A DNA stretch of 19,416 bases from Mobilitalea sp. (GTDB taxonomy: Bacteria > Bacillota_A > Clostridia > Lachnospirales > Lachnospiraceae), in assembly GCA_029974875.1 (NCBI GenBank), contig JARKQP010000868.1:1-19416 (forward strand). Direction: 5' to 3'. The notes under the pieces were generated by a model that searched no databases, was not told where the DNA came from, and was given only the letters and a program-made list of their open reading frames with translations. This document shows positions 7,606 through 15,630 of this stretch, one piece after another (positions within the stretch are counted from its first letter, which is position 1; every line of letters begins with the position of its first letter). Made by a program: the position numbers and the translations under genes.

Positions 7606-7783
7606 GAAGAATGAGAGTGAAGAGAAGATGAGGGATAAGGAAGAGATAAGGATATGGAAGAGACGAAGATAAGGAAGAGACGAGGCTATGGAAGGGACGA
7701 AGATAAGGAAGAGACGAGGCTATGGAAGGGACGAAGGTGGGGAAGAGACGAGAATGGGGAAGAGATAAAGATGAGGAGGAAAT
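7606..7783 (+). repeat. Polypurine tract with 34-bp tandem repeat
   Basis: About 178 nt are almost all A and G on the plus strand. They include two perfect 34-bp units (7665-7698 and 7699-7732) flanked by diverged partial copies built from GGAAGAGACGA-like blocks. The tract ends in the permease ribosome site AGGAGG at 7774-7779. No reading frame here looks protein-like; the antisense Ser/Pro/Leu-rich frame is a composition artefact. Confidence 0.8.
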
Positions 7784-7789
7784 GTGAGG

Positions 7790-9328
7790 ATGAAGCAGCA
7801 TGAGAAAGGCTTATCCGCCTGGCAATTGACGATGATGGCTATGGGTTCTGTGATTGGGGGCTCCTTTTTTCTGGGCTCTGCAGTTGCTATAAGGGCAGCA
7901 GGGCCGGCAATTGTTATATCCTATATACTAGGTGGTATTTTAATTTATTTTATTCTTTTTGCATTATCAGAAATGATTGTCGCAAATCCGGCTTCCGGTT
8001 CTTTTTACACCTTTACGGCAAATGTATTTGGGCCGGGTGCTGGCTTTGTCATAGGCTGGGTATATTGGACCGGTATGGTATTGGCAATGTCAAGCGAAGC
8101 AATAGCAGCATCCATCCTGATTAGAGAATGGTATCCGGGTATATCGATACCCATATTGGGCTGTGTTATCATCATTGCAACGACATTGCTAAATCTCCTG
8201 GGAGCCAGTAAGCTGAGCAAGCTGGAATCAAGCCTGGCTATTGTAAAGGTATTTGCGGTGGTGGCATTTATTGTGCTGGCCCTGTTGTTGATTGTAGGAG
8301 CCATAAGGGGAGTTGCTGCCCTTGGGGTCGGAGAACTGGCTAGGGAGCCTATGCTGCCCGGAGGGGTCAGAAGCATTGCAGGCAGTATGCTGATTGTCGT
8401 ATTTGCCTATGCCGGCTTTGAGATTATTGCAATGGCTTCCTCGGAGGCAAAGGATCCCCATAGAACCATACCGAAGGCAATTCTCTATACGGTTGTAGCC
8501 TTGGTAAGTCTTTACGTGTTGTCCGCCATTTCCCTTCTGCCTTTGATACCGACGGGAGAATTAAGTGAAGATGTCAGTCCGATGGTTGCCGCATTGACGC
8601 GCTGGGGGATGTCCTGGGCAGGTATTGTAATTAATTTTATCTTGGTGACGGCCATTCTTTCAACTATGCTGGCAGCCATGTTTGGCTTGGGAAGGATGAT
8701 ACGCACACTTGCGGAGGAGGAGCATGCGCCGAGGTGGCTAAAGGAGTCAACGGATGTACCTTACCGGGGAATTATGTTTTCCGGACTTGCAATGCTGCTG
8801 GCTTTGGGAGCCGGACAATTTTTCCCAAGTGTTTATCTGTTCCTGATCAGCTCCGGCGGCTTTGCTACATTGCTGACCTATGGAGTAATTATGGCTACCC
8901 ATATCCGTTTTCGTAAATGCAATGGGTGCCCTCCGGAAGGAAAGTGCCAGATGCCGGGATTTCCCTTCACCTCCTGGATCGCATTAATCAGTATTATTGT
9001 CATAATTGCCAGTATGCCCTTTATCTCCGGGCAGACCTCGGGATTGATTGCCGGTATTGGGATGACGGTTGCTTTTTCCTTGATTTACCTGCTCATGAAG
9101 TGGTCCAGGAAGGCGAAGCCAGATAAGGGCATAAAGCATCTTGACCGAAGAGGGCTGGAAGCCCAGTTCGCACATGAATTCTCGGAAGAATTAGGCAGGG
9201 ACGGGAAAATAGAGACAAATTATGAAAAGAAGCCGGAAACAGTCATAACGGACACAGCGGACACAGAAGAAGCAGGAGACTGTCCTTGTACGGATAAAGA
9301 CGACAGTAAGCAGAATAATTCTGATTAG
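7790..9328 (+). CDS. Amino acid permease, APC superfamily (AAT family)
   Basis: A 512-residue membrane protein expected to take up an amino acid by proton symport. The N-terminus 'GLSAWQLTMMAMGSVIGGSFFLG' region carries the APC substrate-backbone loop (G-S-V-I-G-G-S). About 12 hydrophobic segments follow, with 'SGSFYTFTANVFGPGAGFVIGW' and 'FAYAGFEIIAMASSEAKDP' typical of the amino acid transporter family. A cysteine-containing loop 'CNGCPPEGKCQMPG' lies before the last two membrane segments, and the C-terminal 75 or so residues are hydrophilic and charged. AGGAGG at 7774-7779 serves ATG 7790 (10-nt spacing); GTG 7784 is the alternative. The substrate cannot be read from sequence. No amino acid metabolism gene is adjacent, and no good terminator follows. 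Confidence 0.88.
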   Translation: MKQHEKGLSAWQLTMMAMGSVIGGSFFLGSAVAIRAAGPAIVISYILGGILIYFILFALSEMIVANPASGSFYTFTANVFGPGAGFVIGWVYWTGMVLAMSSEAIAASILIREWYPGISIPILGCVIIIATTLLNLLGASKLSKLESSLAIVKVFAVVAFIVLALLLIVGAIRGVAALGVGELAREPMLPGGVRSIAGSMLIVVFAYAGFEIIAMASSEAKDPHRTIPKAILYTVVALVSLYVLSAISLLPLIPTGELSEDVSPMVAALTRWGMSWAGIVINFILVTAILSTMLAAMFGLGRMIRTLAEEEHAPRWLKESTDVPYRGIMFSGLAMLLALGAGQFFPSVYLFLISSGGFATLLTYGVIMATHIRFRKCNGCPPEGKCQMPGFPFTSWIALISIIVIIASMPFISGQTSGLIAGIGMTVAFSLIYLLMKWSRKAKPDKGIKHLDRRGLEAQFAHEFSEELGRDGKIETNYEKKPETVITDTADTEEAGDCPCTDKDDSKQNNSD

Positions 9329-9469
9329 ATGGAAGAGCTTCAGGTGGAGACCAGATCTTAGGAGGCCGTTCCAAAGTCTGTGTAACCTCAAAAAACTGAT
9401 ATAAAATGGGGTTGGTTCTATGATATAGTATGGAATAGTTTTTTTTCTTTGCAACGTCCTTTTGTGATA

Positions 9470-9519
9470 ATTAACAGGAAGGGCATGCATGCCAAAGCAT
9501 ACACGCCCTTCCTGTTAAT
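9470..9519. repeat. 15-bp perfect inverted repeat between convergent genes
   Basis: ATTAACAGGAAGGGC at 9470-9484 pairs perfectly with 9505-9519 around a 20-nt loop, which itself contains a 4-bp inner stem (9485-9488 with 9497-9500). No T run follows on either strand, so it is not a classical intrinsic terminator, although it sits between two convergent genes where a shared terminator would be expected. The rest of the 386-nt gap shows no gene. Confidence 0.7.
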
Positions 9520-9646
9520 CATTCCGTCAATGAATCTTATGATTCTCCCAACACAGGTCTTCTTTATACTAGCGCGGCGGATATAGATGCGTGCTTATTC
9601 ACTTCACGGCCTAAATCCTGCCCATTTGACGCTCAAATTATCTTAT

Positions 9647-9729
9647 CATTCATACCGCATATTCATACCGCATCATTCATACCGCATCATCCATGCCGCA
9701 TCATCCATGCCGCATTATTCATACTGCAG
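9647..9729 (-). repeat. 14-bp tandem repeat overlapping the end of the activase gene
   Basis: Read on the minus strand, the last codons CTG CAG TAT GAA TAA are followed by copies of ATGCGGYATGRATG. Units lie at 9716-9729 (the coding copy), 9702-9715, 9688-9701, 9674-9687, 9661-9673 (13 bp) and 9647-9660. Two neighbouring units are identical and the coding copy is the most diverged. Confidence 0.8.
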
Positions 9730-12700
9730 CTCAGCCTGAGTACTTTCCATATGCACCTTTTCTACCGGTATCTCATTCTTATCCATGTTCTTTACAGCGG
9801 TTGCAAGCATGAGCTTAATCCGGTTTAGCTGGTTAACCTCACTGGCACCCGGATCATAGTCAATGGCTACGATATTAGCTTCCGGATGTTGCCTGCGTAA
9901 TTCCTTGATAACACCCTTGCCTACGATATGGTTTGGCAGGCAGGCAAAAGGTTGTGTACAAACGATGTTTTTTACACCGGAGTGGATCAGCTCCAGCATC
10001 TCACCGGTTAAGAACCAGCCCTCACCGGTCTGGTTGCCAGTGGAGACTACGGTCTCGGCGTAGTCGGCCAAGGTTTTAATCGGCACGGGCGGGGTAAAGC
10101 GGGTGCTCTTTTCGAAGGCCTTCGTCGCAGCCGAACGGAGCATTTCCAATGCCCAGATAACTGTATTTCCAATATAGGCGGAGGATTTCTTCTTTCCCAG
10201 GTATCTGGCCTTAAAATTATTGTTGTAGGAGCTGTACATAAAGAAATCCAGTAAATCAGGCATTACCGCCTCAGCTCCCTCAGCCTCCAGAAGCTCTACC
10301 AGGTAATTGTTGGCGGAAGGAAGGAACTTAACAAGGATTTCCCCAACAATGCCCACTCTTGGCTTCCTGATGGTTTCATCCAGCGAGAGAGTATCAAAAT
10401 CCTGGATGATTCCACGGAGGTTCTTTTTATATTCGCCCCATTTGGCGCCGTTTTCAAGGCTCTTGATGCAGATATCCCTCCATTTATGGTGAAGGGCGTT
10501 AGCGGAGCCGGGAATTTTCTCATAGGGTCTGGTACGGTACAGTACCCGCATGAAGACATCGCCGTAAACCAAGGCTTGCATCGCTGCGATCAGCAGCTGG
10601 GGCGTAACCTTAAGACCCGGATTTTTCTCAAGGCCGGAGGCACTTAAGGAGACTACCGGAATCTGTGACATGCCGGCTTTTTCCAGGGCTCTTCGGATGA
10701 AGCCGATATAGTTGGTAGCACGGCAGCCGCCTCCGGTCTGGGTAATCATGACGGCCACTTTATTTAAATCATATTTTCCGGAAAGCAAGGCATCCATGAT
10801 CTGGCCTACCACCATCAGGGAGGGATAGCAGGCGTCATTATTAACATATTGCAACCCCACATCCACTGCCTTGCGGTTGTCATTTGGCAATACCTCAACC
10901 TTGTAGCCACCGCTTCTGAGGGCGGGCTCCAGCAGGTCAAAATGGATCGGTGACATCTGCGGGGCAAGAATGGTATAGGTTTCCCTCATCTCCTCCGTAA
11001 ATATTACACGCTCGTGGGCAGAGGAGACTACCTTTGCCGTTAGGTGCTTGGTTTCCCGTTCACGGACTGCGGACAGGAGGGAACGGATACGGATCCTTGC
11101 GGCACCTAAATTATTTACCTCATCGATCTTCAATACGGTATAGATCTTGCCGGATTTTGACAGGATGTCGCTTACCTGGTCAGTGGTTACCGCATCCAGG
11201 CCACAGCCAAAGGAGTTTAACTGGATTAATTCCAGGTTCGGCTGGTTGCGGACATAGGAGGCAGCGGCATATAAACGTGAATGGTACATCCATTGGTCCA
11301 CTACAATGGTGGGACGGTCCACTTCACCGAGGTGTGAGATGGCATCCTCTGTAAGGACGGCTACACCATAGGAGTTGATTAACTCCGGTATGCCATGATG
11401 GATCTCAGGATCCACGTGGTAAGGGCGGCCGGCCAGAACGATGCCTTTTCTGCCTGAAGCCTGCAAATAGGCAATGGTCTCCTCACCCTTTTTGCGCATA
11501 TCCTCCCTCGCCACAGAAAGCTCTTCCCAGGCCGCAGTGACGGCAGCCCTTACCTCTTTTTCAGAGATACCGGGCTTGCAGGCGAACAATTCCACCAGGC
11601 GGTTCCCTGCAATTTCGATGCTTTCAAAGGACAGGAAGGGACTTTCAAACAGGATGGAAGGATCCCGCAGCTCCTCTACATTATTCTTAATATTCTCCGG
11701 ATAGGAGGTTACAATAGGGCAGTTGTAATGGTTGTTTGTTCCGGCAATCTCCCTGCGCTCATAGGGGATGCTGGGATAGAAGATATAGCGGACACCCTGG
11801 TCGATCAGCCATTTCACATGCCCGTGCACCAGCTTTGCCGGATAGCATTCGGATTCACTGGGAATGGATTCGATGCCCAGCTCGTAGATCTTCCTGCTTG
11901 AGGTCGGTGACAGCACTACCCGGTAGCCCAGCTTGGTAAAGAAGGTGTACCAGAAGGGATAATTCTCGTACATATTCAGCACCCTGGGGATACCAACGAC
12001 CCCGCGCCCTGCCTCAGCCTCGGGCAGCGGTTCATAATCAAAATACCGGTCCAGCTTATATTCAAAAAGGTTAGGAATATTATCAACATTCTTTTCTTTG
12101 CCAAGCCCACGCTCACAACGGTTGCCGGAGATGAACTGCCTTCCTCCGGTGAATTTATTGACAGTGAGCAGGCAGCTGTTGGTACAGCGCTTGCAGCGTG
12201 CCAGTGCTGTTTCGAATTTCAGCTCATTAATGGCATCAATCGAAAGCATGGAGGTTTCTTCACCCTCATAATGCTCCCGCGCCAGCAAAGCCGCGCCAAA
12301 GGCGCCCATAATGCCCGCGATATCAGGCCTTACGGCTTCACAGCCGGAGATGATCTCAAAGCTTCGAAGAACAGCGTCATTATAAAAGGTTCCGCCCTGG
12401 ACAACCATTTTTTTGCCGAGATCCTTGGGATTGGTAATTTTAATTACCTTATATAAGGCATTTTTAATAACGGAATAGGCCAGGCCGGCGGAGATATCAG
12501 CGACGGTAGCGCCTTCCTTCTGGGCCTGCTTTACCTTTGAATTCATAAATACCGTACAACGGGTTCCCAGGTCGATGGGATTTTCAGCATACAGGGCAAC
12601 CTTGGCGAAATCCTGGACTTCATAATTTAAGGATTTTGCAAAGGTTTCGATAAAGGAGCCGCAGCCGGAGGAGCAAGCCTCATTTAATAGGACATTATCT

Positions 12701-14004
12701 ACGGATTCATTCTTGATCTTAATACATTTCATATCCTGCCCGCCGATGTCCAGGATGCAGTCCACCTCAGGCTCGAAAAAGGCGGCGGCGTGATAGTGGG
12801 CGACGGTTTCAACCTCACCTTCATCCAGCATCAAGGCGGCCTTGATTAGGGCTTCCCCATAGCCGGTGGAGCAGGAGCGTACAATCCTGGCGTTGTCCGG
12901 CAGGGTGTCGTAGATTTCCTTGATGGCACGTATGGTGGTTTTAAGGGGACTGCCATTATTATTGCTGTAGAAGGAGTATAATAAGGAGCCGTCCTCACCC
13001 ACCAGGGCTACCTTAGTAGTGGTAGAGCCGGCATCAATGCCCAGGAAGCAGTTTCCTTCATAAGTATTTAAATCGCCCTTTTTGACAGTATGTACAGAAT
13101 GCTTGTCTTGAAAGGCCTGGTAATCTTCTTCACTTGTAAATAGGGGCTGCAGCCGGTTTACCTCAAAATCCATTTTGATCCCACGGGACAGCTTTTCAAA
13201 TAAAGCGGACAGGTCTGCCTGGTAGTCCTGCTTTGCATTCATTGCCGCACCAAGGGCTGCAAAGAGATGGGAATGCTCAGGGGCAATAATCTGGTCTTCC
13301 TTTAAATTCAAGGTACGGACAAAGGCGTTCTTCAATTCCCCGAGGAAATGAAGGGGACCGCCCAGAAAGGCCACATTGCCACGGATGGGCTTTCCACAGG
13401 CCAGGCCACTGATTGTCTGGTTGACAACAGCCTGGAAGATAGAAGCGGAAAGATCCGGCTTCGTGGCGCCCTCATTAATTAAGGGCTGGATATCCGATTT
13501 TGCAAATACGCCGCAGCGCGCGGCAATGGGATAGATGGCCTGATAGCTTTTGGCATATTCGTTGAGGCCGGAAGCATCTGTTTTTAGGAGGCTTGCCATC
13601 TGGTCAATAAAGGAGCCTGTACCTCCGGCACAGATTCCGTTCATCCGTTGTTCAATTCCGTTGGAGAAATAAATAATCTTTGCATCCTCGCCGCCCAGCT
13701 CAATGGCTACGTCGGTCTGAGGGGCATAATCCTGAAGGGAAGTTGATACCGCAACTACCTCCTGGACAAAGGGAATATCAAGGTGCTTTGAGATGGTTAA
13801 CCCGCCTGAACCGGTTATGACCGGCAATACAGTAACATCCCCAAGCTTTTCCTGGGCCTTTTTAATTAAACTGGCCAGGGTTTCCTGTATATTGGCAAAG
13901 TGACGCTCATAATCGGAAAAAAGCAGCGTTCCCTCATTATTGATAATCACGATTTTAACGGTTGTAGAACCGATATCTATACCGAGGTTATAGATCTTTT
14001 TCAT
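9715..14004 (-). CDS. Giant acyl-CoA dehydratase activase / dehydratase-like fusion protein
   Basis: A 1429-residue protein joining modules related to 2-hydroxyacyl-CoA dehydratases. Residue numbers here count from the upstream in-frame GTG at 14013 and are three higher than from the ATG. ASKHA activase domain 1 (about 8-262) has [10 protein letters not shown], and Cys in '[10 protein letters not shown]' and 'AARCGVF'. Domain 2 (about 322-582) has [10 protein letters not shown], 'DIGGQDMKC', 'ACSSGCGSF' and 'GTRCTVF'. Next is a Cys cluster 'RCKRCTNSC' near 607-614, a DUF2229-like part (about 673-800), and HgdB/HgdC-substrate-like segments with 'NDACYPS', '[12 protein letters not shown]' and '[11 protein letters not shown]'. 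Activases use ATP hydrolysis to push one electron from a [4Fe-4S] cluster into the dehydratase. Both halves being fused suggests a self-contained ATP-driven reductase, but the substrate is unknown. AGGAG at 14017-14013 supports ATG 14004. No partner gene is adjacent. Confidence 0.87.
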   Translation of the reverse strand: MKKIYNLGIDIGSTTVKIVIINNEGTLLFSDYERHFANIQETLASLIKKAQEKLGDVTVLPVITGSGGLTISKHLDIPFVQEVVAVSTSLQDYAPQTDVAIELGGEDAKIIYFSNGIEQRMNGICAGGTGSFIDQMASLLKTDASGLNEYAKSYQAIYPIAARCGVFAKSDIQPLINEGATKPDLSASIFQAVVNQTISGLACGKPIRGNVAFLGGPLHFLGELKNAFVRTLNLKEDQIIAPEHSHLFAALGAAMNAKQDYQADLSALFEKLSRGIKMDFEVNRLQPLFTSEEDYQAFQDKHSVHTVKKGDLNTYEGNCFLGIDAGSTTTKVALVGEDGSLLYSFYSNNNGSPLKTTIRAIKEIYDTLPDNARIVRSCSTGYGEALIKAALMLDEGEVETVAHYHAAAFFEPEVDCILDIGGQDMKCIKIKNESVDNVLLNEACSSGCGSFIETFAKSLNYEVQDFAKVALYAENPIDLGTRCTVFMNSKVKQAQKEGATVADISAGLAYSVIKNALYKVIKITNPKDLGKKMVVQGGTFYNDAVLRSFEIISGCEAVRPDIAGIMGAFGAALLAREHYEGEETSMLSIDAINELKFETALARCKRCTNSCLLTVNKFTGGRQFISGNRCERGLGKEKNVDNIPNLFEYKLDRYFDYEPLPEAEAGRGVVGIPRVLNMYENYPFWYTFFTKLGYRVVLSPTSSRKIYELGIESIPSESECYPAKLVHGHVKWLIDQGVRYIFYPSIPYERREIAGTNNHYNCPIVTSYPENIKNNVEELRDPSILFESPFLSFESIEIAGNRLVELFACKPGISEKEVRAAVTAAWEELSVAREDMRKKGEETIAYLQASGRKGIVLAGRPYHVDPEIHHGIPELINSYGVAVLTEDAISHLGEVDRPTIVVDQWMYHSRLYAAASYVRNQPNLELIQLNSFGCGLDAVTTDQVSDILSKSGKIYTVLKIDEVNNLGAARIRIRSLLSAVRERETKHLTAKVVSSAHERVIFTEEMRETYTILAPQMSPIHFDLLEPALRSGGYKVEVLPNDNRKAVDVGLQYVNNDACYPSLMVVGQIMDALLSGKYDLNKVAVMITQTGGGCRATNYIGFIRRALEKAGMSQIPVVSLSASGLEKNPGLKVTPQLLIAAMQALVYGDVFMRVLYRTRPYEKIPGSANALHHKWRDICIKSLENGAKWGEYKKNLRGIIQDFDTLSLDETIRKPRVGIVGEILVKFLPSANNYLVELLEAEGAEAVMPDLLDFFMYSSYNNNFKARYLGKKKSSAYIGNTVIWALEMLRSAATKAFEKSTRFTPPVPIKTLADYAETVVSTGNQTGEGWFLTGEMLELIHSGVKNIVCTQPFACLPNHIVGKGVIKELRRQHPEANIVAIDYDPGASEVNQLNRIKLMLATAVKNMDKNEIPVEKVHMESTQAELQYE

Positions 14005-14053
14005 TCTAATCACTCCTGTTTACTACATATAAAGATAAAAATCAACTTTCTTT

Positions 14054-14082
14054 ATTATACGCCAACAAATTCTTAAGTTCAA
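14054..14082 (-). promoter_or_regulatory. Sigma-A type promoter for the activase fusion gene
   Basis: On the minus strand TTGAAC (14082-14077), a 17-nt spacer and TATAAT (14059-14054). The transcript would start near 14047, about 43 nt before ATG 14004. Confidence 0.72.
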
Positions 14083-14281
14083 CATATTAATTTTTGGTTG
14101 GGATTATATGGAAAATTAATGCCCTAAGTAAATTTATATGCTATATTAGGAAAAAATGCAACAAAAAATATAAGAGATGATACGGGAAATAATAATCTTC
14201 CCCATAAAATTTTTATAGAGCCATACCCTGCATAAGAATACTTTCTTAGGAAATTATAAATATTATAAAATTTTGTTTTAT

Positions 14282-14310
14282 TTGACAAAGGTAGGATAAA
14301 AACTTATAAT
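14282..14310 (+). promoter_or_regulatory. Perfect consensus sigma-A promoter upstream of the CorA-type gene
   Basis: TTGACA at 14282-14287, exactly 17 nt, TATAAT at 14305-14310, all 12 bases matching consensus. The start is predicted near 14317, leaving a leader of about 360 nt before ATG 14676. Together with the minus-strand promoter at 14054-14082 it makes this a divergent control region. Confidence 0.82.
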
Positions 14311-14315
14311 AAGTT

Positions 14316-14380
14316 CAGGTTAAAAAGAAACCTGCTACTGAAATTAAGATGAATTCCCTCGGAAATTCATCTTTTTCAGT
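14316..14380 (+). terminator. Early hairpin pair with terminator-like element, possible short RNA
   Basis: Immediately at the predicted transcript start a 6-bp stem (14316-14321 with 14329-14334) is followed by a perfect 10-bp stem (14346-14355 with 14364-14373, 8-nt loop) and TTTTT at 14372-14376. The same T run can instead be sequestered in a basal 7-bp extension (14337-14343 with 14374-14380). This could end most transcripts as a roughly 60-nt RNA, or act as an attenuator or a stabilising 5' hairpin. Confidence 0.55.
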
Positions 14381-14381
14381 G

Positions 14382-14663
14382 AGGGGCATGTTCCTGGAAA
14401 AATAAAAATATAATGTGGTATTAAGCTGCCCCTATTATTTTACGAATTTAGGAAAAAAAGGATGTGGTATGGATGGAAGCCGGCCCTGGTAGTAGTCAGA
14501 ACCGAATACGAAAACAAAATTTAATAGGGACTGCTATGAATAGTAGAGGATATGTTGAGGGCATAGCCGGCCAAAATCCGGTCTGCTAGGTCTGGATGCT
14601 GTTTTTCTTGCGTGTACCCCGGGAAGGACATATACCCGGAGGGGCACCTGCTCATAGGCAGTG
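14382..14663 (+). ncRNA. Structured 5' leader of the CorA-type gene, unassigned
   Basis: Stems I can pair by eye: 14382-14388 with 14427-14433 (7 bp); 14430-14437 with 14522-14529 (8 bp perfect, excludes the first); 14479-14484 with 14566-14571 (6 GC pairs); 14490-14497 with 14529-14536 (8 bp, one wobble); 14531-14536 with 14541-14546 (UGAA loop, excludes the previous); 14576-14581 with 14592-14597, followed by TTTTT at 14602-14606; and 14612-14623 with 14635-14647 (10 bp with bulges) just ahead of the ribosome site. Exclusive pairs and GC-rich stems suggest regulation, but I cannot place it in a named class. Short frames at 14462-14524 (20 codons) and 14469-14492 (7 codons, AAAGGA 6 nt upstream) could be leader peptides. 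Confidence 0.45.
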
Positions 14664-14675
14664 GAAGGAGCATTT

Positions 14676-15611
14676 ATGATTGATATTTTTAGAACGACAG
14701 AAGGCTCATTGCAGAGAATGACCGAAATTACGGAAGGCTGCTGGGTTGCGATGACCGCTCCCTCTGCAACAGAGTTAATGGAAATTGCTGAAGCAACAGG
14801 AATTGATGTGGACCATCTTAGGGCTCCTCTGGATGAGGAAGAACGGGCCAGAATTGAGGTTGAGGATAATTATACCTTGATTATAGTAGATATTCCTGCA
14901 CTCGAGAGAAGAAATGATAAGGACCGTTATGTTACAATTCCACTTGGAATTATCGTAGCTGATAATTACATGATTACAGTGTGCCTGGAGGAGACGCCGG
15001 TGCTAAAATGCTTTATTGACGGCCGTGTCAGAGATTTCTATACTTATAAGAAGACTAGGTTTATCATCCAGATCCTTTACCGGAATGCTTCAACATTTCT
15101 TCAGGACCTGCGTACGATTGACCGGAAAAGTGAAGAAATTGAACGTAAGCTTCATATTTCAACACAGAACCGTGAGCTGATTGATTTATTGGAATTGGAA
15201 AAAAGCTTGGTATATTTCACAACCTCACTACGCTCCAATGAGGTTGTATTTGAAAAAATGTTAAAGCTGGAGAATATCAAGCATTATCCGGAGGATGAGG
15301 ATCTATTGGAGGATCTGATTATTGAGAATAAGCAGGCCATTGAGATGGCGAATATTTATAGTGGTATTTTAAGTGGAACGATGGATGCATTTGCTTCGAT
15401 TATATCAAATAATCAGAATATTGTTATGAAGTTTTTAGCCGCTATTACGATTGTTCTTTCCATACCCACGATGGTTGCCAGCTTTTACGGAATGAACTTT
15501 TCACATATTCCCGGACAGGATAATCCCTACGGGTTTATTATAGCAGTATGTGCCGCCCTGGTTATTGCTTCTATTACCGTGTTTATTTTCAGAAAGAAAA
15601 AGGTATTCTAG
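14676..15611 (+). CDS. CorA-family divalent cation (magnesium) transporter
   Basis: A 311-residue 2-TM-GxN channel protein. The long N-terminal cytoplasmic alpha/beta and coiled-helix region (about 1-245) is followed by membrane segment 1 (about 250-270), which ends in the signature YGMNF at 271-275, a short outer loop, and membrane segment 2 (about 285-305) with a terminal R-K-K-K tail. The family forms pentameric Mg2+ (also Co2+ or Ni2+) channels gated by intracellular Mg2+. AAGGAG at 14665-14670 picks ATG 14676 over GTG 14661. The outer loop after GMN ('HIPGQDNPYG') lacks the usual acidic MPEL motif, as in several Firmicute paralogues, so ion preference is open. The next gene starts 19 nt downstream and is probably co-transcribed. 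A long structured leader precedes the gene. Confidence 0.88.
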   Translation: MIDIFRTTEGSLQRMTEITEGCWVAMTAPSATELMEIAEATGIDVDHLRAPLDEEERARIEVEDNYTLIIVDIPALERRNDKDRYVTIPLGIIVADNYMITVCLEETPVLKCFIDGRVRDFYTYKKTRFIIQILYRNASTFLQDLRTIDRKSEEIERKLHISTQNRELIDLLELEKSLVYFTTSLRSNEVVFEKMLKLENIKHYPEDEDLLEDLIIENKQAIEMANIYSGILSGTMDAFASIISNNQNIVMKFLAAITIVLSIPTMVASFYGMNFSHIPGQDNPYGFIIAVCAALVIASITVFIFRKKKVF

Positions 15612-15630
15612 TTGTATTTGAAAGGTACAG

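Noticed and set aside
7568..7801. 77-codon minus-strand Ser/Leu/Pro frame
   Set aside because: It is simply the reverse complement of the polypurine repeat tract.
11034..11354. 106-codon plus-strand frame inside the activase gene
   Set aside because: It is a shadow of the long minus-strand gene, with no ribosome site and implausible composition.
14382..14610. M-box magnesium riboswitch upstream of the CorA-type gene
   Set aside because: Scattered fragments such as CTGGATGC and GTGAGG are present, but the conserved M-box core blocks do not occur in the right order. Left unassigned pending a covariance search.
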